A stretch of DNA of 38,141 nt from Roseobacter weihaiensis. GTDB lineage: Bacteria > Pseudomonadota > Alphaproteobacteria > Rhodobacterales > Rhodobacteraceae. The position numbers and the translations under genes were made by a program. The DNA lies in assembly GCF_020622345.1 (NCBI RefSeq), contig NZ_JACNMO010000036.1, positions 1 to 38,141 of the forward strand, read 5' to 3'. Below are positions 15,224 through 22,749 of this stretch, piece after piece (positions within the stretch are counted from its first letter, which is position 1; the number at the start of each line of letters is the position of its first letter). The notes below the pieces were generated by a model that saw nothing but the letters and a program-made list of their open reading frames with translations, was not told the DNA's origin and searched no databases.

Positions 15224-16063
15224 ATGGCGAAGAACATGGAACAGTCGCAGGACCTGACACGCGCCTTTGATGAAAACGAAGCGGTTGAGGAGGCGGTGGG
15301 ATTATCGCCCCGGCTGGTGTTTGAAACCATCCGCAGAAACGGCGAAGAGGAACTTGAACGGCCCATGCGTGCGCTGTGGTTCTCGGGTATTGCCGCGGGC
15401 CTGCTGATCTCTTTCTCGGTGCTGGGCGAATCCGTTCTGCGGGCCTATCTGCCCGATGCGCCCTGGCGGTTCATCGTAGAGAATGCGGGCTATTGCCTTG
15501 GGTTTCTGCTGGTTATTCTGGGCCGGATGCAGCTTTTTACCGAAAATACGATCACAACCGTCGTCCCTGTCGTGATGAACCCCACGCGGCGGGCCCTGGG
15601 GCGCACGGCGCGGCTCTGGCTCACCGTGCTGGCAGCAAATGTGGTGGGGGCCTTTGCCATTGCCACGTTCTTTGCCTACGGGGGTGTGCTGTCTGCCGAG
15701 GTGTTCAGCGCCATGGTCGATCTGAGCCATCACGCGACGGGGATGCCGCCGCTGGAGGGAATGATGCGCGGCATTCCCGCCGGTGTGCTGATCGCGGCGC
15801 TGGTCTGGATGCTGCCCTCTTCGCAGGGCAGTGAGGTGGCGGTGATCGTGCTCTTTACCTGGCTGATCGCGCTTGGCGATTTCACGCATATTGTCGCCGG
15901 GTCGGTGGAGATGGCCTTTCTGGCCGTTCTGGGGGAGCTTGGTTTTGCCAAAGCGCTTTTCGGATTCTTTCTGCCCGTGCTGGCCGGCAACGTGATCGGC
16001 GGTACGGTGATCTTTACCATGCTGACCTGGGCGCAGGTTCAGCCAGAGGTGGACGAGGTCTGA
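15224..16063 (+). CDS. Formate/nitrite transporter-family channel
   Basis: A 279-residue membrane protein of the formate/nitrite transporter family, pentameric channels for small monovalent anions. A charged cytoplasmic N-terminus of about 50 residues precedes about six hydrophobic helices. The family loops GRMQLFTENTITTVVPVVMN and then the conserved half-helix region ITWLIALGDFTHIVAGSVEM can be recognised in part. The long N-terminus with FETIRRNGEEELERP is typical of the YfdC-like subgroup, whose substrate is unknown, rather than FocA or NirC. ATG at 15224 is chosen over 15197 because GAAAGGG lies 6 bp upstream. Its EcfG-like promoter and position beside phyR suggest a stress role. Confidence 0.85.
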   Translation: MAKNMEQSQDLTRAFDENEAVEEAVGLSPRLVFETIRRNGEEELERPMRALWFSGIAAGLLISFSVLGESVLRAYLPDAPWRFIVENAGYCLGFLLVILGRMQLFTENTITTVVPVVMNPTRRALGRTARLWLTVLAANVVGAFAIATFFAYGGVLSAEVFSAMVDLSHHATGMPPLEGMMRGIPAGVLIAALVWMLPSSQGSEVAVIVLFTWLIALGDFTHIVAGSVEMAFLAVLGELGFAKALFGFFLPVLAGNVIGGTVIFTMLTWAQVQPEVDEV

Positions 16064-16082
16064 AACCCCGGCGGCAGGAAAA

Positions 16083-16110
16083 GACCGCCCCGACAGGCAT
16101 CGGGGCGGTC
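16083..16110. terminator. Bidirectional terminator between convergent genes
   Basis: Perfect 11-bp GC-rich stem GACCGCCCCGA / TCGGGGCGGTC with a 6-base loop, preceded by AAAA and followed by a T-rich stretch (TGGTCTTT). It separates the FNT gene from the small minus-strand gene. Confidence 0.85.
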
Positions 16111-16135
16111 TGGTCTTTGCAGGATGTGTATCGGG

Positions 16136-16291
16136 CTACCGGGTGTCCTTGCTGTCTTTTGCCAGGGTCGATTTCGGCGCATCCTCGTCTTCAAGCCGTT
16201 TTTCGGTGCGCGCCTTGCTGACCAGCGCAAAAATCATCACCGCGCTGAGTGTCACCAAGAAGAGCACGACAACGAGATAGGTCGTATCCAT
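16136..16291 (-). CDS. 51-residue membrane peptide
   Basis: A small gene reading MDTTYLVVVLFLVTLSAVMI then FALVSKARTEKRLEDEDAP and a short charged tail. It has one N-terminal transmembrane helix of about 21 residues and a polar, highly charged cytoplasmic tail. The function is unknown. Three signals support it as real: AAAGGAG 7 bp before the ATG, an exact EcfG promoter 47 bp upstream, and a strong terminator just after the stop. It is a monocistronic stress-induced peptide by this reading. Such single-helix proteins often modulate larger membrane complexes, but no partner can be named. Confidence 0.75.
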   Translation of the reverse strand: MDTTYLVVVLFLVTLSAVMIFALVSKARTEKRLEDEDAPKSTLAKDSKDTR

Positions 16292-16338
16292 CGCTTTTCT
16301 CCTTTGTCTGTCAGGTCAATTTTCCCGTTCACAAAGCC

Positions 16339-16363
16339 AACGCGCGTTTCAAAGTTTGGTTCC
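16339..16363 (-). promoter_or_regulatory. EcfG-type promoter of 51-residue peptide gene
   Basis: Exact GGAAC-N16-CGTT on the minus strand (GTTCC at 16359-16363, AACG at 16339-16342). Confidence 0.8.
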
Positions 16364-16448
16364 GCCGCGGGCTTTTCGCCGCAGGTCGTCCTGCCCCTGC
16401 GTCGAAGCGCGCCGCCGGGCCGGGCCGCTGCACCGGGGCCAACCTGTG

Positions 16449-16474
16449 GGAACTTTATCCCGACCCCGGCCGTT
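16449..16474 (+). promoter_or_regulatory. EcfG-type promoter of small acidic protein gene
   Basis: Exact GGAAC-N17-CGTT, the -10 ending 62 bp before the ATG at 16537. Divergent from the promoter at 16339-16363. Confidence 0.8.
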
Positions 16475-16536
16475 TCCCTGTCATGGGGCCCGGCACGCGC
16501 CCGTGCCCCGATCCTGAACCGAGAAAGGACGATCCA

Positions 16537-16746
16537 ATGACCACCCAGTCGCAAAAGGTAAGCCATCCGACCCTCAAGGGCGCGGAACAGCACCTTCCTT
16601 TGAAAAACCAGCCCGGAGAGAAGGGCGACAAGGACCACGCGGAGACGAACGAAACACTTTCGGATGAGGCTGCAAAGACGGTCGACGCCTCCGACGCGGA
16701 GACGCAGATTGCCGATGCGCTGCGCGATCTTTCTGACAAGGGGTGA
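16537..16746 (+). CDS. Small hydrophilic hypothetical protein
   Basis: A 69-residue protein, strongly charged and without hydrophobic segments, rich in Glu, Asp, Lys and Thr (for example GEKGDKDHAETNETLSDEAA). It is probably disordered, resembling small stress-induced hydrophilic proteins in general character, but no family was recognised. GAGAAAGGA lies 7 bp before the ATG at 16537. An exact EcfG promoter precedes it. The DUF4112 gene follows after 46 bp on the same strand without a terminator, so both are likely one operon. Confidence 0.65.
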   Translation: MTTQSQKVSHPTLKGAEQHLPLKNQPGEKGDKDHAETNETLSDEAAKTVDASDAETQIADALRDLSDKG

Positions 16747-16792
16747 CCGGCTGCTGGTGTCTGCCGTTCACCGAAACGCATCAGGGGGCGAC

Positions 16793-17203
16793 ATGTCCAA
16801 AATCTCGACGATTGCCATGCAGCAAAACCGGTTGGAGCGGCTGGACCGCATTGCGCGCCGCCTGGACAGCAATTTCCGCATCCCGGTCCTTGGGGTTCGG
16901 TTCGGGTGGGACAGTGTGTTCGGCCTGATTCCGGGTTTCGGTGATCTGGCGACGGCCGTGCCCGGCGTTTTCATGATCTACGAAGGCGTTCAGATGGGCG
17001 CCCGGCGGCGGGTGCTGGCGCGCATGGGGGTGAACACGGCGGTGGATCTCCTTGTCGGGAGCATCCCGCTGGCGGGCGATCTCTTTGACCTTTTCTTCAA
17101 GTCGCACCGTCGGAATATTGCGCTTCTGAAAGCTGAAGTGGCTTGCAGGAACAAGCAGTATGGGTCAGCTGGGAAAGACGGGCCGCGCGGAGAGGCCGGG
17201 TAG
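16793..17203 (+). CDS. DUF4112 membrane protein
   Basis: A 136-residue protein matching the DUF4112 pattern. An amphipathic start (RLERLDRIARRLDSNFRIP) is followed by VRFGWDSVFGLIPGFGDLAT, a hydrophobic helix, and a mirrored second motif VDLLVGSIPLAGDLFDLFFKS. The paired IPG-x-GD motifs look like an internal repeat typical of the family. Function is unknown. It probably shares the stress promoter at 16449 with the preceding gene. The ATG at 16793 is chosen because the family sequence begins there and GGGGG lies 5 bp upstream. Confidence 0.8.
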   Translation: MSKISTIAMQQNRLERLDRIARRLDSNFRIPVLGVRFGWDSVFGLIPGFGDLATAVPGVFMIYEGVQMGARRRVLARMGVNTAVDLLVGSIPLAGDLFDLFFKSHRRNIALLKAEVACRNKQYGSAGKDGPRGEAG

Positions 17204-17236
17204 CCCCCGGCCCCCCGAAAAGGGCAGATCGCGGCC

Positions 17237-17452
17237 TTACGCTCTAAAAAGCTCGGAGTGCGACTTCAGCACCTCGTCGCCATCCTCCTGTTCGATCAAG
17301 AACGCAGGCTCGTCCCGGCTGGCCTTGCGCTTGACCTCGGTGCCTTTGATCGTGCGGCAAACATCTTCGGTAAACCGGTCGACAACCGTGCCGGTCCCGG
17401 TCCCGCTGCCCCAGTTCCATGACACTTTGTCCCCTTTGGAAAAATCGCTCAT
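17237..17452 (-). CDS. DUF2945 small TUDOR-like protein
   Basis: A 71-residue protein beginning MSDFSKGDKVSWNWGSGTGT followed by GTVVDRFTEDV. This is the DUF2945 family, also called the hypervirulence-associated TUDOR-like domain, a small beta barrel with an SH3-like start. The molecular role is unknown. AGGAG precedes the ATG at 17452, which I prefer over an upstream in-frame start at 17524 that would overlap the promoter. It has its own exact EcfG promoter and converges with the DUF4112 gene. Confidence 0.8.
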   Translation of the reverse strand: MSDFSKGDKVSWNWGSGTGTGTVVDRFTEDVCRTIKGTEVKRKASRDEPAFLIEQEDGDEVLKSHSELFRA

Positions 17453-17491
17453 CCCGTCTGCTCCTGTTTGGTTGCTTTCCAATGTCCGGCC

Positions 17492-17517
17492 AACGCCCGG
17501 AAAGGCCGAAGAGTTCC
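17492..17517 (-). promoter_or_regulatory. EcfG-type promoter of DUF2945 gene
   Basis: Exact GGAAC-N17-CGTT on the minus strand (GTTCC at 17513-17517, AACG at 17492-17495), the -10 ending 39 bp before the ATG. Confidence 0.8.
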
Positions 17518-17576
17518 ACGGCACGCGTCAGAGCCCTCCATGTGGTACCGGTGCAGAACGGCGATCTTGGGGCCGC

Positions 17577-17610
17577 CAAAAAAAAACGCCGCTCTGGGGA
17601 AGAGCGGCGT
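17577..17610 (-). terminator. Intrinsic terminator of the 17635-17889 gene
   Basis: Perfect 10-bp stem ACGCCGCTCT / AGAGCGGCGT with a 5-base loop. On the minus strand it is followed by a run of about nine T (A-run at 17578-17586 on the plus strand). Confidence 0.9.
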
Positions 17611-17634
17611 CTACAAGATCGTAAAGTTCAGGTC

Positions 17635-17889
17635 TTAGTTGTTGTCGGCAACGCGGCCGTCTTCTTCAGGGCTTTCGATGTCCACGGTGGGGACTGTGAC
17701 TTCCAGCTCTGTTGTTCCAATGTCCACGTCTCCTGTTTCCACGTCGAATTCAGGGACGTTGCCCCCCTCGACGGACACATCGACGTCGGGAAGAGAGGCC
17801 TCTTCGGTCATCTCCACATCAACGAAATAGATGCCGGCGCCGATAGCGGCGGCGGCGGCGATTGCTGCGATTGCGGTACCAGTTTTCAT
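17635..17889 (-). CDS. Small acidic membrane-anchored or secreted protein
   Basis: An 84-residue protein. A hydrophobic N-terminal helix (MKTGTAIAAIAAAAAIGAGIY) is followed by a very acidic, valine-rich tail with a repeated D-V-D/E-V pattern (LPDVDVSVEGGNVPEFDVETG). The helix may act as signal anchor or signal peptide, so the acidic part would face the periplasm. No family was recognised. AAAGGAG is placed 8 bp before the ATG at 17889. An EcfG-like promoter lies upstream and a strong terminator downstream, making a complete small transcription unit. Confidence 0.7.
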   Translation of the reverse strand: MKTGTAIAAIAAAAAIGAGIYFVDVEMTEEASLPDVDVSVEGGNVPEFDVETGDVDIGTTELEVTVPTVDIESPEEDGRVADNN

Positions 17890-17918
17890 GTCCAAACTCC
17901 TTTGCGTGTTGCCATTCC

Positions 17919-17943
17919 AACCCACCGGCCCGGCAGAAGTTCC
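17919..17943 (-). promoter_or_regulatory. EcfG-like promoter of small acidic protein gene
   Basis: GGAAC-N16-GGTT on the minus strand, one mismatch in the -10, ending 29 bp before the ATG. Confidence 0.6.
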
Positions 17944-17967
17944 AAGAAAAGCCAAAACAGTTTTTTC

Positions 17968-17993
17968 GGAACCAATACCGAAATGCCCGCGTT
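17968..17993 (+). promoter_or_regulatory. EcfG-type promoter of PLDc_N-like peptide gene
   Basis: Exact GGAAC-N17-CGTT, the -10 ending 35 bp before the ATG at 18029. Divergent from the site at 17919-17943. Confidence 0.8.
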
Positions 17994-18028
17994 GGGCAGG
18001 CAGACATGCTCAAAAAGAGGACAGAGAA

Positions 18029-18217
18029 ATGGAATATGGTATCTTGGGCTTGATTGTCCTGATCGCAAACATCTATGCGCTGGTCAAAACTTGGACGAGC
18101 GCTGTCTCGATCGGGGCGAAGCTGCTCTGGACATTGCTGATCCTGGTGCTGCCTGTCATCGGATTTATCGTCTGGTGGATCGCAGGGCCGAAAGGATCGA
18201 GCCACGCAGCGGTTTGA
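18029..18217 (+). CDS. 62-residue PLDc_N-type membrane protein
   Basis: A small protein with two hydrophobic helices, GILGLIVLIANIYALVKTW and LLWTLLILVLPVIGFIVWWI, ending GPKGSSHAAV. The pattern of two helices with VLPVIGFIVWWI followed by a GPK end matches the phospholipase D N-terminal-like (PLDc_N) family, often found as a free-standing membrane protein. It has no catalytic residues. The ATG at 18029 follows AGAGAGG-like purines and an exact EcfG promoter. A strong terminator lies 21 bp after the stop. Two genes downstream lies a phospholipase D-like enzyme, so a functional link is possible. Confidence 0.75.
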   Translation: MEYGILGLIVLIANIYALVKTWTSAVSIGAKLLWTLLILVLPVIGFIVWWIAGPKGSSHAAV

Positions 18218-18238
18218 AACTGAGCTGACATGACCAAG

Positions 18239-18266
18239 CACCGGCCCGCCTGCGGGCCGGTGTTTT
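18239..18266 (+). terminator. Intrinsic terminator
   Basis: Perfect 9-bp stem CACCGGCCC / GGGCCGGTG with a 6-base loop, followed by TTTT. Confidence 0.9.
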
Positions 18267-18284
18267 CTATCCAGGGAGACAGCC

Positions 18285-19406
18285 ATGCCCGATGCAGCCC
18301 AGCCACCGAACGCAAAGAATACCTATCTGGTCCAGACCACGCTGACGCTGATTGCTGCCGCGGCTCTGGTCTGGCTGCTCAGGACCGGCACGCCGGTCTT
18401 CCTGCCCCTTACCTTCGCGCTCGTGATCGGCGTCGTTTTTGCCCCGCTGGCAGATGTTTTCAGCAGGATCGGTGCCCCGCCGGTCGTGGGCGCGCTGGCG
18501 GTGCTGGTGATCGTGCTGTCGGCGTTCACAGCCGCCGTCATCGTTTTCTACCCGGTCGTGGCGGAGTTCATCCAGCGCGTGCCGGTGATGTGGAACGAGG
18601 TGCAAAGCGCGCTTGGTGGCCTGAAAGACACCATGGAAAACGTCGAAAGCGTGCAGGAGCAGATGGTTGACACGTTGGACCCCTCTGGGGCGGCGATGGC
18701 GCGGACAAACGAGGCGATACCGGTTCCGAAAGTGACAGATATCCTGTCGTATCTGCCGTCCACCGCGGCACAGATCATGATATTTGTCGGTATCCTGTAT
18801 TTCTTTCTGCTGACCCGGTTGGCGATCTACAGGTTCGTCGACCGCAATTCCGAGTTTCTGACCGAGACCGTGCTGCGCCGGGCAGAATCGCAGGTGTCGC
18901 GGTACTTTCTGGCGGTGACAGCCATCAATGCCTGTTTTGGGATACTCGTGGCGATCATGTTGTCGGCCCTCGGCATGCCCAATGCAGTTTACTGGGGTGT
19001 CGGGGCCTTTCTGGTCAATTACGTGCTCTATCTGGGGCCGATCTTCTTTGCCTTTATGCTGGGGGTGGGCGGGCTGGTAGTCTTTGACGGCCCCATGAGC
19101 TTCCTGCCGGCGCTGCTTTTTTTGTTGATGAACATCACTGAAGGTCAATTCGTGACGCCCAGCCTCGTGGGTCGGCATATGTCGGTGAACCCGCTGCTGA
19201 TTTTTGTGTCGCTGGTGTTCTGGATGTGGCTTTGGGGGCCGCTGGGGGCGATTATCGCAATCCCGCTGCTGGTCTGGGTCAGGCAGGTCTACAAGGCGCT
19301 GCAGGAACGTAACGCCGAGGTTGACCCCGATCCCGTCCCGGTCAATGCCTTCGGGACCGTCATCGATCACGATATACTGGGAGTGCGCAATGGCCCTGCT
19401 GAATGA
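18285..19406 (+). CDS. AI-2E-family permease
   Basis: A 373-residue membrane protein of the AI-2E transporter family (PerM/TqsA-like). Several hydrophobic helices surround a polar central segment (about residues 95-150). The conserved C-terminal half includes GVGAFLVNYVLYLGPIFFAF and LLFLLMNITEGQFVTPSLVG, then FWMWLWGPLGAIIAIPLLVW. Substrates range from signal molecules to ions, so the name does not prove AI-2 export. The gene begins 18 bp after a strong terminator, yet no EcfG motif lies between, so it depends on read-through or an unrecognised promoter. Its end overlaps the phospholipase D-like gene by 17 bp, suggesting coupling. Confidence 0.88.
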   Translation: MPDAAQPPNAKNTYLVQTTLTLIAAAALVWLLRTGTPVFLPLTFALVIGVVFAPLADVFSRIGAPPVVGALAVLVIVLSAFTAAVIVFYPVVAEFIQRVPVMWNEVQSALGGLKDTMENVESVQEQMVDTLDPSGAAMARTNEAIPVPKVTDILSYLPSTAAQIMIFVGILYFFLLTRLAIYRFVDRNSEFLTETVLRRAESQVSRYFLAVTAINACFGILVAIMLSALGMPNAVYWGVGAFLVNYVLYLGPIFFAFMLGVGGLVVFDGPMSFLPALLFLLMNITEGQFVTPSLVGRHMSVNPLLIFVSLVFWMWLWGPLGAIIAIPLLVWVRQVYKALQERNAEVDPDPVPVNAFGTVIDHDILGVRNGPAE

Positions 19407-20931
19407 GCTGGAAATTCTGATCACGGCCGAGGAAGGCTACAGAGCGCTGGAAGAGGCTGTGCTTGCCGCAAAAGACCGCGTCGACATGGGGTTTCGCGTG
19501 TTTGACCCGCGCACGCCGCTGATATCGGACGCCGCCCGCGCCATCGGCGGGACATGGGTCGATCTTCTGGTCGCCAAGCTTGACGAGGGCGTGCGCTTCA
19601 ACATCTCCATCTCCGACTTTGATCCGGTTGTGCGTGCCGAATTGCACCGGGGCAGCTGGAAGTCGTTCAGTGTCCTGGCGGGCCTCGCAGAGCTTGTCGC
19701 GCGCCCGGACCTGCTGCGCGCGACCATTGCCGATCACCCCGCGCGGGTCGGTTGGGGGCCGCGGATGGTGCTCTGGCCCAAGATGCAGTCGCAGATCGCG
19801 CAGACCTGCGGCACCCTTGATGCGCTCGATCCCGCCAAACGCAGGGAAGCGCTGCGCTGCATGCCCCGCTTTCGCACCCTGGCGGACGACACGGACGGCG
19901 CGCTGAGGCCGCGGAAATTCGGCTTTCCCCCGATGATCCCTGTCACGCACCACCAGAAACTGGCGGTGATCGACGATGAGGTGCTCTATATCGGCGGTCT
20001 TGATCTGGACGGGCGCCGCATGGATACGCCCGACCATCACGGCCCGGCCGAGGAAACCTGGCATGATGTTCAGCTCTGCCTGCGCGAGCCGCTGCTGGCG
20101 GCCTCCGCACGGCGACATCTTGACCGGTTTCTTGCTGAATGCGCCGGAGATTGCACCGTGATGCCGCCCGAGGGACTGCTGCGCACCCTGTCCGTCAGAC
20201 GCGAGGGCGAGGGCCCGCATCTGTCGCCGGAGGTCTGTGACACCGGCATTCTTGACGCACATCTTGAGCAGATCGCTCAGGCCGAGACGCTGATCTATTT
20301 TGAGAGCCAGTTCCTGCGCGATCCCGTTCTGGCCGAAGCGCTGGTGGCGCGGGCGGCTGAAAAGCCCGATCTGGGGCTTGTGTGCGTGTTGCCCGCGAGC
20401 CCCATGGAGGTGGCCTTTGAAAACGCGAGCGGGCTTGACCAGCAGTATGGCGAATACCTGCAGGCCAAATGCATCGGGCGCCTGATGGCGGCATTCGGCG
20501 AGCGCTTTTTTGCGGCCACCCCGGCCCAGAAGACGGAAGCGGAGGCGACAGATCGTGCCGTTTCGTGTGGGGCCCCGATGATTTTTGTACATTCGAAGGT
20601 GTCGATTTTTGATGATAAAGCCGCCCTCGTGACCTCTGCAAATCTGAACGGGCGCAGCATGCGCTGGGATACGGAAATGGGCCTGCGGGTCACCCACACC
20701 GAACAGGTGCGGGCCGTGCGCGACCGGGTGATGCGGGCCTGGCTGCCCGAGGACGCCGAGCCCGCCTATACCGCCGCATTGCCACAGACGGTAGATCTCT
20801 GGCGGCGTCTTGCGATGACGAATGCGGCCACCGCCCCGCAGTCGCGCCGGGGGTTTCTGGTGCCTTATGACGTGCGCCCGGCCAAGTCCTTTGGCACCCC
20901 GCTGCCCGGTGTCCCGGTGGAGATGGTCTAG
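19390..20931 (+). CDS. Phospholipase D-like enzyme
   Basis: A 513-residue member of the phospholipase D superfamily with two catalytic HKD motifs. The first is HQKLAVID (His188, Lys190, Asp195) with downstream GGLD. The second is HSKVSIFDDKAALVTSANL (His401, Lys403, Asp408) with NGRS. Two motifs in one chain form a complete active site that cleaves phosphodiester bonds such as phospholipid head groups, or transfers phosphatidyl groups as cardiolipin synthases do. No signal peptide or membrane helix is obvious, so it is probably cytoplasmic or peripheral. It starts inside the end of the AI-2E-family gene. Exact substrate is not determined by sequence. Confidence 0.87.
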   Translation: MALLNELEILITAEEGYRALEEAVLAAKDRVDMGFRVFDPRTPLISDAARAIGGTWVDLLVAKLDEGVRFNISISDFDPVVRAELHRGSWKSFSVLAGLAELVARPDLLRATIADHPARVGWGPRMVLWPKMQSQIAQTCGTLDALDPAKRREALRCMPRFRTLADDTDGALRPRKFGFPPMIPVTHHQKLAVIDDEVLYIGGLDLDGRRMDTPDHHGPAEETWHDVQLCLREPLLAASARRHLDRFLAECAGDCTVMPPEGLLRTLSVRREGEGPHLSPEVCDTGILDAHLEQIAQAETLIYFESQFLRDPVLAEALVARAAEKPDLGLVCVLPASPMEVAFENASGLDQQYGEYLQAKCIGRLMAAFGERFFAATPAQKTEAEATDRAVSCGAPMIFVHSKVSIFDDKAALVTSANLNGRSMRWDTEMGLRVTHTEQVRAVRDRVMRAWLPEDAEPAYTAALPQTVDLWRRLAMTNAATAPQSRRGFLVPYDVRPAKSFGTPLPGVPVEMV

Positions 20932-20975
20932 ACGGCTCTTCCTCCGGTCCTGGGGCCGAAGCTGGTCAAACCGGC

Positions 20976-21000
20976 GGAACTTATCCTGCGGCTGGACGTT
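20976..21000 (+). promoter_or_regulatory. EcfG-type promoter of the 21032-23052 block
   Basis: Exact GGAAC-N16-CGTT, the -10 ending 31 bp before the ATG at 21032. Confidence 0.8.
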
Positions 21001-21031
21001 GTGCTTGCGAATGATCTCAATGGAGGTACCA

Positions 21032-21529
21032 ATGACCAACCCGTCAAAGACAGACGCTGATCGCGGTGTGCGCGCGCGTGTCGAAGAGGCCGCCGACAAG
21101 GCAACCGAAATGGTCCGGCGCGAGGCAGAGGCGGCAACCGATGCCGTCACCGGGCAGGCGGAGCGCGAAGTGTCAAACGCTGCCAACGCGGCTGCTGCCG
21201 CATCCGAAGAATTCCCCCCCGGCACGCCCCAGGCCCGGGCCGCAGACCAGCTCGCCGGCAGCCTGCATCAGGTCGCCGACGTCCTGCGCGACACCGATCT
21301 GAACAAGGCTGCAGGCCAGGTCACGCGGTTTGCCCGCGAAAACCCCGTGCTGTTTCTGGGCGGGGCCGCTCTTCTTGGCTTTGCGGCCGCCCGCTTTCTG
21401 AAAGCAACCGACCCCGCTGCGACCCCGCGCAGCACGGCTCCTGACGATCCCTGGACCGGTCATGTCACGGCAGCCGAGGCCGCGCACGGGTCAGGCACGG
21501 GAAGCTACGCAAACGGGGGCACCCACTGA
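21032..21529 (+). CDS. Membrane-associated helical protein
   Basis: The 165-residue protein has an Ala/Glu-rich helical N-terminal half with heptad-like spacing (VEEAADKATEMVRREAEAAT), one hydrophobic helix (PVLFLGGAALLGFAAARFL) near residues 109-128, and a polar Gly/Ser tail. The R-x-N-P sequence before the helix (ARENPVLFLGG) resembles the anchor of DUF883/DUF3618-type proteins. A family name is not certain. It is first in an operon with three related membrane proteins; its stop overlaps the next start (TGATG). An in-frame ATG at 21020 is possible, but GGAGG at 21022-21026 favours 21032. Confidence 0.75.
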   Translation: MTNPSKTDADRGVRARVEEAADKATEMVRREAEAATDAVTGQAEREVSNAANAAAAASEEFPPGTPQARAADQLAGSLHQVADVLRDTDLNKAAGQVTRFARENPVLFLGGAALLGFAAARFLKATDPAATPRSTAPDDPWTGHVTAAEAAHGSGTGSYANGGTH

Positions 21530-21948
21530 TGTCTGATCTCAACAATCCTGCGCCCGGGCAGCCGCAACCGGCAGACGCCCCCGGTCTTGTCAGCGATTTC
21601 ATTCAGCAGGCCAGCCGTCTGCTGCGCAGTGAACTCGCCCTGGCCAAGAAAGAAATGGGCCAGAAGGCATCCCGCGCCGCCGCCGGGATCGCCATGGTTC
21701 TGATTGGCTTTCTTCTGGTTCTTGCAGCCCTCGATGTGCTGGCTGCCGCCGCCGTTGCGGCCATCGTTGCAGCAGGGCTGCCCGTCTCGGTCGCATCGCT
21801 GATCGTTGCGGCCGTCGCCCTTACCCTCGCCGCGGTCCTGTTCCTTGTGGGCAAAGCGTGGCTCAACCCGAAAAACCTGACGCCGGACCGCTCTATCAAG
21901 AATGTCCGCCGGGATATCGAAACGATCAAGGAGAATGTTCATGTCTAA
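21529..21948 (+). CDS. Holin-like (Phage_holin_3_6 type) membrane protein
   Basis: A 139-residue protein of the Phage_holin_3_6/DUF1469 type. An N-terminal amphipathic part (LVSDFIQQASRLLRSELALA then KKEMGQKASRAAAG) is followed by two long helices rich in Ala and Val. A short basic tail ends NVRRDIETIKENVHV. Despite the name, members in bacterial operons are not lysis proteins as far as is known; they commonly sit next to DUF3618 and DUF883 genes, as here. Its start overlaps the previous stop and its end overlaps the next gene by 8 bp, so the three are translationally coupled. Confidence 0.82.
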   Translation: MSDLNNPAPGQPQPADAPGLVSDFIQQASRLLRSELALAKKEMGQKASRAAAGIAMVLIGFLLVLAALDVLAAAAVAAIVAAGLPVSVASLIVAAVALTLAAVLFLVGKAWLNPKNLTPDRSIKNVRRDIETIKENVHV

Positions 21949-22702
21949 GGATATCCAGACCCTCGAACGAAACATCGAAGCAGACCGCAGCCTGCTGGAG
22001 CGCACGCTGGGCCAGCTGACCCGGGCGCTGTCGCCCGAGCAGATCTCAAGCACCGTTGCACGCGAAGTGCAGGCCCGGAGCGGGTCCGTCGGGCACGCAG
22101 TTGTTGACATGGCGCGGGCGAACCCTGCCGGTGCGGCACTGGTCGGGCTGGGTCTGGCGGCCCTGCTGGCGGGGCCAAAGCGCCCGGCGCGCGCGGCCCC
22201 CTATGACACGCGCCAGACGTCGCCCGCGAAAGGTCTGTCGGAAAAGGATCCCCTGTCGGGAGAGTTTGACAGGCGCTTGGCCGCCGCAGATGCCGCCGAG
22301 ACCTCCGAGCCTCGGGCGCCGCGCATGCGGGCCGCGCTGAACAACGGTCTGGCCAATCTGCCCGAGCCCGCGCGGCGCCGGGTCATCAAGGCGCGCAAGG
22401 CGGCGATTGAAGTTCAGGAGACGCTTGATCGCAAAGCCGCCATTGCCGCGCGCAAGGCCCGGAGTTTTCACCAGCAACAGCCGCTGTCGACCGGTGCTCT
22501 TGCGATGGGTGTCGGGGCGGTCGTGGCCGCCCTGTTGCCCCGGACCCGGTTCGAGGATGAAATGCTGGGTGCCCGGCGGGACGAGCTGCTGCAGCAGGCT
22601 GAATTCGCGCTGCGCGACGAGATCGCCCAGGCCACGGCAACGGGGGAAGCGGCCCTGCGCGACGGCATGAAGGCCGGATACGACAGGCTGAGCCGTCCCT
22701 GA
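21941..22702 (+). CDS. DUF3618-domain protein
   Basis: The 253-residue protein begins with a DUF3618 domain: IQTLERNIEADRSLLERTLG, then LTRALSPEQI, and a helix NPAGAALVGLGLAALLAG preceded by arginine and Asn-Pro. After a polar linker, a second hydrophobic segment (TGALAMGVGAVVAALLP) and a helical tail follow. Function is unknown; the domain is nearly always linked with holin-like and DUF883-like membrane proteins, as seen here. ATG at 21941 follows AAGGAGAATGTTC and lies inside the end of the preceding gene. Confidence 0.82.
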   Translation: MSKDIQTLERNIEADRSLLERTLGQLTRALSPEQISSTVAREVQARSGSVGHAVVDMARANPAGAALVGLGLAALLAGPKRPARAAPYDTRQTSPAKGLSEKDPLSGEFDRRLAAADAAETSEPRAPRMRAALNNGLANLPEPARRRVIKARKAAIEVQETLDRKAAIAARKARSFHQQQPLSTGALAMGVGAVVAALLPRTRFEDEMLGARRDELLQQAEFALRDEIAQATATGEAALRDGMKAGYDRLSRP

Positions 22703-22749
22703 AAACCGACACAAACCCTACTCAACCCTGAACCACAGGAGATACACCG

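Noticed and set aside
19360-21225. 621-codon open frame on the minus strand
   Set aside because: Antisense to the phospholipase D-like gene, which has both HKD motifs; the mirror product shows no domain.
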